A DNA stretch of 64,000 nucleotides, taken from assembly GCF_036850765.1 (NCBI RefSeq), contig NC_089494.1, forward strand, positions 1,550,001 through 1,614,000, given 5' to 3'. How positions within the stretch are numbered: position 1 is the stretch's first letter; each line of letters begins with the position of its first letter. The notes below the pieces were generated by a model. The model saw only the letters and a list, made by a program, of their open reading frames with translations. It did not search any database and was not told where the DNA came from. This document shows, piece by piece, positions 22,120 through 30,527 of this stretch. The position numbers were made by a program, and so were the translations under genes. The DNA comes from Saccopteryx bilineata (taxonomy: Eukaryota; Chordata; Mammalia; Chiroptera; Emballonuridae).

Positions 22120-22548
22120 CAGAGAGAGAGAAGGGGGAAGGAGCTGGAAGCATCAACTCCCATATGTGCCTTGACCAGGCAAGCCCAGGGTTTCGAACCG
22201 GCAACCTCAGTGTTCCAGGTCGACGCTTTATCCACTGCGCCACCACAGGTCAGGCAATAAACTGTTATTTAAGATACTTCCATGTTGCTTCTTGATGGGT
22301 GTCCTCACTTGCAATTCTTTTCCCCTGTGGACAGAACGAACGTGACTGTGGGCGCTGAGAACACGCCGTTGCGCAGGTGGACGTTAAACAAGAGTCAGGA
22401 ATGTCAAATGTCCATGTTGGGTGGCTGCCCAGGCGCCCAAGAGAACCCGGATCACAAGTGCCATTTTAACAACAGATTCGCCGAACTCAACAAAATATTA
22501 GGTATTGGTTCTGCCAAACCGGTGTGAACCGGCTGAATCCCACCTCTG
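21796..22548 (+). mobile_element. Non-autonomous hAT element (copy 1), interrupted by a SINE
   Basis: The left end is CGGTGGAGGGGTTCAAATAA and the right end is GAACCGGCTGAATCCCACCTCTG, whose complement begins CAGAGGTGGGATTCAG. The inverted ends and CAG...CTG termini are of hAT type. The interior shares blocks in order with the copy at 46514-47038, for example TTTAATACTTAA, AAAACTAGATTAT, CCATGTTGCTTCTTGA, GGACGTTAAACAAGAGTCAG and GGCTGCCCAGGCGCCCA. It has no coding capacity and an interior (21870-22020) AT-rich. The target-site duplication is not clear, so this is an old insertion. Confidence 0.8.
22000..22268 (-). mobile_element. SINE nested in the hAT copy, 14-bp target-site duplication
   Basis: CAATAAACTGTTAT occurs at 22000-22013 and again at 22255-22268, flanking an antisense SINE. 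T-rich tail complement and (GA)n are at the left, and the head complement CACTGCGCCACCACAGGTCAGG is at the right (B-box complement GGTTTCGAACC near 22190). In the other hAT copy the AATAAACTG site is uninterrupted (near 46733), which confirms the empty site. The SINE is therefore younger than the hAT copy. Confidence 0.93.
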
Positions 22549-23816
22549 GGCAGGCCCTGCCCTCCCCCGGCCACCGCCCGGTGGAATCAGTGAACTGACT
22601 GCTGCTATAAGCACAGTGGAGCTGGGAACTTCTCGGTGGGGGGGGGGGGTTGAAGGCCTTCAGCAAGCGCCCCGGTCCCGGCTTCCTCACCCACAAGTAG
22701 CCTCAAAGGGGTCATCGTTAGTCACATCTTTGGGAAGGAGGCCTTTCAGGAGAAAGGCTTCCGTGGACACGGGGTTCACGTCCTCTGGGGCTTGATGAGT
22801 GCCTCAGTTTTATTCGCAGAAGTCACACACACATAGTATTTACACACTCAGCCCCGTCTCACACGCATGCGCGCACACACACTCGGCGGTTACACGAGTC
22901 TCCGTGGACTCTCTTGGCACTGCCCCGCAGAGCTGGGAGGAGCCCCACGGCTCCGGGGAGGCAGGGAGAGCCCTGATCTACCCCCCCCCCCAGCTCCCTC
23001 AGAGAGATCCATGGTTGGGAGGTGCTCACCCAGCTTCCCAGCCCGTGCTTCCTTGTATTCTGTTTGGACCTGGGGTCATCTCCCTGTCATCGGCCCCAGG
23101 CCCTCCCCAGAATGCTGGGTTCAGGACTGTGCTTATCTGTCTGCCCCAGGGCCTCAGCAGCCCGCCACCGGGCACCTCCCTGTCCGAGGATCTGCAAGGC
23201 CCAGTCTGGCCTCTGTCCCCCCTTGCAAAACCCCACAGAGTCACTGAAACTGTGCGTGCCCAGAACACCACGGCCGTCCCGTGAGCCTGACGCACCCCCA
23301 CCGCGTTCCGGAACAGGACGCGGGTCAGGACAGGGTTTGCAAGGCTGCTCGAGGCCTCCGTCTCAGTTTATGGGAAAGATCTACAATAAACGCAGCGGTC
23401 AACTTACTGTAACCAAAGTCGCTACTAAACATGCTGAGCCGTCAGTGCCCAAGACGGTGGGGGGGGGGGGAGCTCACGCGGGGCTGAGGGGGGGGAGCGC
23501 ATTAGTGAACTTTATTTCCAGAGATCATTTGATAATAAGAACTGAGAACCTTGATGGGCCCCTACAGCTAAACCGCAGGAAAGAGTCCTAAGTGCAAACC
23601 AAGACCTATCACAAAGATGCTCACCACAGCGGGGCTCGGGAGGGAACACTGGCGATACCTCGCTGACCCCTTCACTTAAGGAATTAAAAGGAAGTTTTTA
23701 GTGATATGAGGGGGAAAAATCTATAACGTTAAAAAGAGACTGAAAAATATAAACCATGCAGCATTTTCACCACAAGCTCCACGAAGGGAAGAAAAGAACT
23801 CGGTTATGCAAGAAAA
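22549..23816. other. Unique sequence, no gene seen
   Basis: GC-rich unique DNA contains G runs at about 22637-22649 and 23459-23470 and a C run at 22981-22991. An AT-rich patch lies at 23640-23816. No repeat family or gene is recognised. Confidence 0.45.
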
Positions 23817-24261
23817 AGCATGAAAGGAAAAAAACAAACAAGCAGGCCCTGGCCACGTGGCTCAGTGGTTAGAGCATTGGACTGGCATGTGGATGTTCTG
23901 GGTTCAATTATCGGCCAGGGCACACAGGAGAAACGCCCATCTGCTTCTCCACCCCTCCCCCTCTCCTTCCTCTCTGTCTCTCTCTTCCTCTCCTGCAGCC
24001 GAGGCTCCATTAGAGCAAAGATGGCCCGGGCGCTGGGGATGGCTCCTTGGCCTCTGCCCCAGGCACTAGAGTGGCTCTGGTTGCAACAGAGTGACGCCCC
24101 GGAGGGGCAGATCATCGCCCCCTGGTGGGCGTGCTGGGTGGATCCCGGTCGGGCACATGCGGAGTCTGTCTGACTGCCTCCTCGTTTCCAGTTTCGGAAA
24201 AATAAAAAAAAAGAAAAAAAAAGAAAAAAAGAAAAAAAAAAGCATGAAAGGAAAAAAACAA
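23817..24261 (+). mobile_element. Bat SINE, full length, with 21-bp target-site duplication
   Basis: An exact 21-bp direct repeat (beginning AGCATGAAAGG) lies at 23817-23837 and 24241-24261. The SINE between starts GGCCCTGGCCACGTGGCTCA at 23845 and ends in an A-rich (AAAAAAAAAG)n tail. It has the long tail domain with GCCCCCTGGTGGGC (24117-24130), a minus-strand CTCF core match. The B box is damaged (GGTTCAATTAT). Confidence 0.95.
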
Positions 24262-24655
24262 GCAGGCCCTGGCCACTTGGCTCAGTGGTTAGAGCATCGG
24301 ACTGGCATGTGGATGTTCTGGGTTCAATTATCGGTCAGGGCACACAGGAGAAGTGCCCATCTGCTTCTGCAACCCTCCCCTTTCTCTTCTCTCTCTCTCT
24401 CTTCATCTCCCACAGCCATGGCTTGATTGGTTCAAAGAAGTTGGCCCTGGATGCTGAGGATGATTCCATGGCCTCACCTCAGGCCCTAAAATAGCTCAGT
24501 AGCCAAACAACAAAGCAATGCCCCAGATGGGCGGAGCATCGCCTGGTAGAGGGCTTGCCTGGTGAATCCCGTTTGAGGCACATAGGGAAGTCTGTCTCTC
24601 CGCCTCCTTGCCCCTCACTTAATAATTAAAAACAACAACAACAACAACAACAAAA
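24262..24655 (+). mobile_element. Bat SINE, full length, tandem to the previous copy
   Basis: It starts GGCCCTGGCCACTTGGCTCA at 24265, directly after the duplicated target of the upstream copy, and ends in (AAC)n at about 24628-24650. Its tail domain is of another subfamily, closer to the copies at 6374 and 48221. Sharing the same upstream flank as its neighbour fits the upstream SINE having landed immediately in front of this one. Confidence 0.92.
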
Positions 24656-24868
24656 AAGCCAGGCCCTGGCCAGTTAGCACAGTCAGTTGGAGTGTCATCC
24701 CCAAACTCGAAGGCTGTGGGTTCGATCCCCAGTCAGGGCACACACAAGAAGCGACCGGTGAGCACCAAGCTGAGTGGAACAACACATGAGTGCTTCTCTC
24801 TCTCTCTCTCTCCATCCCTCTTTCTGTGTCTCTGAGGTCGATCAATAAATAATTTAAAAAAAAGAAAA
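24656..24868 (+). mobile_element. SINE, short subfamily, third in the head-to-tail cluster
   Basis: It starts AGGCCCTGGCCAGTTAGCAC and has a B box GGTTCGATCCC near 24719. A short body GAAGCGACCGGTGAGCACCA follows, then a (TCTC)n block and an A-rich tail at 24845-24868. The body matches the short copy at 43747. It differs from the two long copies immediately upstream. Confidence 0.9.
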
Positions 24869-25551
24869 GTCAAAAGTCAAATGCTAATGGTACTTTCTGT
24901 TGGGTGGGGAGATTATGAATACTATTTTCCAGAACCTTTCAAATGTTCTATACTTTCCAGACTTACAACCAAAAGTATACATTAATTTTACAGCCAGCAA
25001 AAATGAGACTTGAGGAAATATTAAATAATGCTACCCTGATGGTCAAAGTCAACAGCACAGTTAATTCCTTTCGTATGTTTCTGCGGCTACGATCACTGTC
25101 ACCTGGTGTCCGGGGACAGTCAGGAAACACAGAGAGCCGTTCCTCTTCCCGGGGTCAGTGACCACAGTGGAGAAAGAGAGGGTCACGTCCTGTCCTAGGG
25201 GCCCTGCCTTGGCAGGAACCACAGCCCGCGGCTCCCTGCTCATCCCGCTTTTGGGGGGTGGGGACTGTCCCACTGGGCGGGCTAGTTACCAGCCTCACCT
25301 GACGTTCCCGTCCCCCTCGGCTGGCTGCTGGTTCACCCACTGTGCTGCAAGCCCAGCCATGTCTATAAAGCCATTTTTCATCATTTGCCCGGGATTTGAT
25401 GGCATTGTAGTGGGTCATGGAGCATGTCACACTGTGGAGTGGGTTTACAGCCCCCCTGTGATGAGGGCGGGGTCCCTGTGTCTCGGTGGTCTTAGGAGAT
25501 GCCACCACCCTTCCACGGAGGAAGCCATTTTCCACATCTCTGCAGTCTGTG
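24869..25551. other. Unique sequence, no gene seen
   Basis: An AT-rich unique start (24869-25080) passes into mixed DNA. No gene is recognised. Confidence 0.45.
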
Positions 25552-27978
25552 CTGTGGTCCACCCTTCTCCACGGGGGATACCTTCCAGGACTCCCCGGTG
25601 GGCGCCTGACTGAACCCTGTATATACTATGTTTCCCATCCATACATCGATAGAGTTCAGTTTATAAATTAGGCACAGTAAGAGAAGAACAGTAGCTACTG
25701 ATAAAATAGAACATCAGAACATCTGTGACAATGTAGCGTAATCAAGGTTGTGTGAATGTGGTCTCCCGCTCTCTCCCAAAATGGGGCATCGCCCTGTCCC
25801 CCCCCTGTGATGGTGTGAGCTGACAACCCACCCCTCCAGTGATGGTGTGAGCTGACAACCCACCCCTCCAGTGATGGTGTGAGCTGACAACCCACCCCTC
25901 CAGTGATGGTGTGAGCCGACAACCCACCCCTCCAGTGATGGTGTGAGCCGACAACCCACCCCTCCAGTGATGGTGTGAGCCGACAACCCGCCCCCCCCCG
26001 TGATGGTGTGAGCCGACAACCCACCCCTCCAGTGATGGTGTGAGCCGACAACCCACCCCTCCAGTGATGGTGTGAGCCGACAACCCACCCCTCCAGTGAT
26101 GGTGTGAGCCGACAACCCACCCCCCCAGTGATGGTGTGAGCCGACAACCCGCCCCCCCAGTGATGGTGTGAGCCGACAACCCGCCCCCCAGTGATGGTGT
26201 GAGCCGACAACCCGCCCCCCCAGTGATGGTGTGAGCCGACAACCCGCCCCCCCCAGTGATGGTGTGAGCCGACAACCCGCCCCCCCAGTGATGGTGTGAG
26301 CCGACAACCCGCCCCCCCAGTGATGGTGTGAGCCGACAACCCGCCCCCCCCGTGATGGTGTGAGCCGACAACCTCCCCCGCCTGTGATGGTGTGAGCCGA
26401 CAACATGCCCCCCCAGTGATGGTGTGAGCCGACAACCCGCCCCCCCAGTGATGGTGTGAGCCGACAACCCGCCCCCCCCCCGTGATGGTGTGAGCCGACA
26501 ACCCGCCCCCCCTGTGATGGTGTGAGCTGACAACCCGCCCCCCCAGTGATGGTGTGAGCCGACAACCCGCCCCCCCAGTGATGGTGTGAGCTGACACCCC
26601 CCCCAGTGATGGTGTGAGCCGACAACCTGCCCCCCCCGTGATGGTGTGAGCTGACAACCCGCCCCCCCAGTGATGGTGTGAGCTGACACCCCCCCCAGTG
26701 ATGGTGTGAGCCGACAACCTGCCCCCCCCCCGTGATGGTGTGAGCCGACAACCTGCCCCCCCCTGTGATGGTGTGAGCCGACAACCTGCCCCCCCCTGTG
26801 ATGGTGTGAGCTGACAACCTGCCCCCCCCGTGATGGTGTGAGCCGACAACCCGCCCCCCCCGTGATGGTGTGAGCCGACAACATGCCCCCCCACCCCGTG
26901 ATGGTGTGAGCTGACAACCTGCCCCCCCCCCCGTGATGGTGTGAGCCAACATGCCCCCCCACCCCGTGATGGTGTGAGCTGACAACCTGCCCCCCCCGTG
27001 ATGGTGTGAGCCGACAACATGCCCCCCCCCGTGATGGTGTGAGCCGACAACATGCCCCCCCACCCCGTGATGGTGTGAGCTAACAACCTGCCCCCCCCCG
27101 TGATGGTGTGAGCCGACAACATGCCCCCCCATGATGGTGTGAGCCGACAACATGCCCCCCCCGTGATGGTGTGAGCCGACAACCTGCCCCCTCCCCGTGA
27201 TGGTGTAAGCCGACAACCTGTCCCCCCCCCCCGTGATGGTGTGAGCCGACAACATGCCCCCCCACCCCGTGATGGTGTGAGCCGACAACCTGCCCCCTCC
27301 CCGTGATGGTGTAAGCCGACAACCTGTCCCCCCCCCCCGTGATGGTGTGAGCCGACAACATGCCCCCCCACCCCGTGATGGTGTGAGCTGACAACCTGCC
27401 CCCTCCCCGTGATGGTGTCAGCTGACAACCTGCCCCCCCAGATGAGCAGCAGGGGCCGCAACCGTGAGCTCAGCACGGATTTCTCTTTCTTCTCCAGTTT
27501 CACGGGTGGGAAGAACCTTCATTCCTACTGGTGGACCCTCCACCGCGACGCTCTTTCTTTCCTTAACGGTGAGACCCTCCGCCTCTTCACCTAGAGGGAA
27601 CACCAGACGGCTTCTTCTCGGCGTGTCCGAAAGGTCAGCCTCGCTTCTCTGCTTATTTGGGGTCGGCCTGAAGTAAGGCAAAGGTGACCTGAACAAGGAC
27701 ACCACGATACTGCGGCAGCCGATCCGATGACTGGGGCCACTCCCCCGAGTGACTTGCGAACGGGTCTCGTCCGCCGCGTGGACACGCTGGACAAAGGAGC
27801 GAGTCACATCCGGGAGGGACAGGAGACAGTAGAGATTTCATCACGCTGCTGGTAATGGTCACAGTTTAAAACTCCTCAATGGTTTACTTCTGATGTCCCC
27901 GTTTAACACTTTCCCGGTTGACTGCGGGTCCCTGAAACAGACCCGGACAGCGGAACCGCGGTCAGGGGGGGACTGCGG
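25552..27978. mobile_element. Tigger-like (Tc1/mariner) transposon relic split by a minisatellite
   Basis: The left part (25552-25800) matches the start of a Tigger-type element as I know it. It has CTGTGGTCCACCCTTCTCCA at the end, then CACGGGGGATACCTTCC, CTGTATATACTATGTTT, TTATAAATTAGGCACAGTAA and TGTGAATGTGGTCTC. The right part (about 27550-27978) matches the other end: AGACGGCTTCTTCTCGGC, GACACGCTGGACAAAGGAGC, AGATTTCATCACGCTGC, TTCTGATGTCCCCGTTTAA, and GGGGGGGACTGCGG followed by TA. The two ends are diverged inverted repeats with CCGCGG-type motifs. All between 25801 and 27440 is minisatellite. It is a non-coding relic. Confidence 0.75.
25801..27440. repeat. 32-36-bp minisatellite, about 48 copies, inside the transposon
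   Basis: The unit starts GTGATGGTGTGAGCCGACAA and ends with CCC plus a C-rich run. Length varies from 32 bp upward with the C run (about 5-13 C). Three zones run left to right: CCCACCCCTCCA units (to about 26115), CCGCCCCCCCA units (to about 26600), then CCTGCC.../CATGCCCCCCCACCCC units. At the right end a three-unit block of 104 bp is duplicated (GTAAGCCGACAACCTGTCC at about 27207 and 27311). The unit resembles transposon-internal sequence (ttgtgatgatgtgagatgat in the family as I recall it), suggesting local origin. Minus-strand frames of up to 602 codons repeat SAHTITGG and are artefacts. Confidence 0.97.
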
Positions 27979-28946
27979 TAGGCTCAGACCTCCACAGAGC
28001 TCATCAGCGAACGAGCCCAGAATGCACTTGCGACCTAGCGGCTCTATCTGGAGCCCGGGACAGACCACAGGAACCGGAGGCCGCTGCCTCCCCAGGCCGC
28101 GGGGCAGAAAGTAACTCGGGGCAGTGGTTTTGTCTCGCTCCGTGGAGCTCACCACTCACGTCCAGCACTTTCCTGGTTCGCTGAGCCGCACGAGGACCTC
28201 GGCGGCCTTGTGGCTGAACACCGCTGCCCACAGACCCGCAGGACAGACGCCCAGGGAAGGCAGCCAGCCCTCCCCTCCACCTCGGGACTGGAGGCCCGTG
28301 GACAAGGAAGACCCCCTCCCCTTCTGCTGAACCCAGACAACGAGTTCTGGAACCGGGACCCCAACCCTTTCTCCCCGGGGGGGCCGTCTCAGCGGAGGCG
28401 GAGGGTCAGAAGTTTGGAGGGTCGGAGGGTCGGAGGGTCGGAGGGTCGGGTCGGACACTGTCTCTGTCTCCCGCCAGCACCTGGCCCGGGGCCCTGGAGC
28501 AATCCCGTCCAGCTGGGACGTCAGCTCTCCCCAGACACCCTGGGAACCAACAAGCTCCCTTCAGGGTCAACATTTCAGGTGTTTCGGACACAAACCCAGG
28601 CAGAGAAACCTCCTGCCCAAGCAGGTGCCCGGCAGCCACGGCGCGCTGGTCACCTCCTGTGTTTCCTCCTACGAGCGCTGCTTCATGGCGGCTTCCGTCG
28701 GTGCGAGTTCGGAGCCATCGACACGGACGGGTATGTGCGCTTCTCTGTATTAAATTAGCTTTCAATGAGAGATTTCTTTTTTTCTTTAAAACTACATTTC
28801 ACGGCAATTTTCCCTCAAAAGCCCTTCCTCGCACCTGCTCTGAGCTATTCAGCCCCTCTCCCTGAGGCTTCCGGCAACGAGAAGCCTGAGCCCTCATTTA
28901 AATCAGAAACACAATATTTAAAGAATAATTTCCCTTTAAAATGATG
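27979..28946. other. Unique CpG-containing sequence with a short GGAGGGTC repeat
   Basis: Unique DNA with raised CpG content is followed by an AT-rich stretch at 28745-28946 that I cannot assign to a repeat. It includes four to five tandem GGAGGGTC units at about 28416-28454. Upstream of the TATA candidate, the AT-rich part (CATTTAAAT, CAATATTTAAAG) may be conserved non-coding DNA. Confidence 0.4.
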
Positions 28947-29047
28947 TATAAATAACGGCGCGCTCGGCAGCTGCTAGGAAGAACACGGCAGCTCTTCACC
29001 GGCAGATACACGAGTCTTCAGAGCGCGCCCTGCGGGGGCAGAGTCAG
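28947..29047 (+). promoter_or_regulatory. Candidate TATA promoter and short first exon
   Basis: TATAAATA (28947-28954) sits in a CpG-rich context. Initiation would be expected about 30 bp downstream, near 28978. From there a 70-nt non-repetitive segment ends at CAG|GTACGT (donor at 29048-29053), a near-consensus splice donor. About 220 bp further, TGTGTTCCAG (ending 29271) is an acceptor-like site. It opens onto a segment reading NYDPMKSYFDFKKGKPCEK, an AT-richer open frame unlike its surroundings. No known gene is recognised, and each element could occur by chance. Confidence 0.25.
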
Positions 29048-29604
29048 GTACGTCCCGGGGCCTCGTGAGCGCCGTTGGGGGTGGGGAGAGGAAGGGGGAG
29101 AGGGTGTGTGTGTGTTCTCGGGGTGCGCACGCGGCGACCAGCCTGGGACCCGAGAGTCTGATCACTCGGATGCCCGTGGGGAGGGGCGTTCTGGGCAGAG
29201 GAGGGCCGGGAGAAAGAGGCTCCCTTCCGTCCTACCCCCACCCCTTTCATAGCCTGTGAATTGTGTTCCAGGGTGAATTATGACCCCATGAAAAGTTACT
29301 TTGATTTTAAAAAAGGCAAGCCTTGTGAAAAGGAGATCACGTTTTCTCTGGTTGGTCATTCTCAACTCTTGTTTCCTTTTCACGGTTTTTTCTCACCTAA
29401 AAAGGAGGAATCCGAAAATGACACCCCCCCCCCGCCCCCAGCTCCACCTGCCATGTCAGGGCGCAAACTTCGCGACCTTGAGGCATCAGGGCATGTTTTA
29501 TGGTAGTGAGGAGAAAGAAAGCTAACCGTTTCTCACGTTAAAAATAGGTAGGGAGGTACATGCTAGTGACATGCTGGTTGAAATTCCCAAACTGTCAATT
29601 AAAA
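29048..29604. other. Unique sequence, possible second exon at 29272
   Basis: GC-rich DNA to 29250 is followed by an AT-richer unique stretch. The open segment from 29272 to about 29506 (plus) has residues such as KSYFDFKKGKPCEKEITFSL, then a proline run from a C-rich tract. I cannot tell coding exon from conserved non-coding DNA. Confidence 0.2.
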
Positions 29605-30185
29605 AAAAAAAAAGGTATATTTAAGCTGTGAAACACCTCATGACAATTTCTCCAAGAAAAGTAAATGCAGAATTCTCATACGATCCCGCAATCCCACTCC
29701 TGGGTGTGGAACTCCCAAAGCAGAGTTCGGAGATGTTTGTATTCCCAGGTTCACGGAGGCGTCACGCACAGCAGCTGAAGCCACCCAGGTGTCCGCCGGC
29801 TGGTAAACAGATGACAAAGTGTGGTCCGTCCTCACGACGGAACACGGGTCAGCCCTGAAAGGGAAGGGAATTCTGGCGTAGGCTACAACGTGCTGACCGT
29901 CGGGGACGTCTCAGCAGTGAAGTGAGCCAGACCCAAAGGTCAAACACTGTACGATTCCCCTTATGTGAGGGCCGAGAACAGTCGGTGGGGGCAGGGGAGG
30001 GAGGGAGCCCGGGAAGGGCGTGATTAGTGGGGACAGAGAGAGGGTCAGCCTGGGTTGATGAAAACGTTCTGGGGGGGAGGGTGGTGGTGGTCGCACAGCG
30101 GTGTGAAGGTATATAACGCCCTGAGCTGTGCACCCCCAAAACGGCCCACTTTGCATATGAACATTTTACCACCATCTTTAAAATG
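29605..30185 (+). mobile_element. L1 LINE 3' end, 5'-truncated
   Basis: The order of blocks is that of the L1 ORF2 terminus and 3' UTR: AATTCTCATACGATCCCGCA, ATCCCACTCCTGGGTGTGG, CAGGTGTCCGCCGGCTGG, GTACGATTCCCCTTATGTGA, GAAAACGTTCTGGGGGG, GGTCGCACAGCGGTGTGAA, ACATTTTACCACCATC. Many CpG changes and no intact frame mean an old, dead copy. Confidence 0.9.
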
Positions 30186-30317
30186 TGTACTTGGTGATCA
30201 AAGTGATTCATTAGGCTCTTCCCCAAAGTGTAAAAAGGCAGGCGTGAGGTCACAAACCCGAGGGACAGAGCAACGTCGCGCCCACCGGGCGACCTGCCAC
30301 CCTCCTGCACTGCTCTG
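30186..30317. other. Unique spacer
   Basis: This is a short unique stretch between the L1 end and the C-rich array. Nothing is recognised. Confidence 0.35.
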
Positions 30318-30527
30318 TCTCCTCCCCACGCCCCACGTCCCCACGCCCCCTCCCCCACGTCCCCACGCCCCACGTCCCCTCCCCCACGTCTCCACGCCCC
30401 ACGTCCCCACGCCCCTCCCCCACGTACCCTCCCCCACGTCCCCACGCCCACGTACCCTCCCCCACGTCCCCTCCCCCACGTCTCCACGCCCCACGTCCCC
30501 ACGCCCCATGTCCCCTCCCCCACGTCT
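30318..30527. repeat. CCCCACGTC minisatellite
   Basis: About 210 bp of 10-13-bp units such as CCCCACGTC, CCCCACGCC and CCCCTCC. The arrangement is irregular, with a CCCCCACGTCTCCACGCCCC block occurring twice (near 30381 and 30473). Minus-strand frames read GEGTWGVGTWGRG and are artefacts. Confidence 0.93.

Noticed and set aside
25695..27503. Minus-strand open frame of 602 codons, repeating SAHTITGG
   Set aside because: It runs entirely through the minisatellite. The unit length varies with the C run, all three frames stay open, and the same peptide types appear in each. It has no coding features outside the array.
28660..28740. EF-hand-like FGAIDTDG followed by GTATGT as a coding exon end
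   Set aside because: A short chance match. There is no second calcium loop, no acceptor pairing and no frame continuity.
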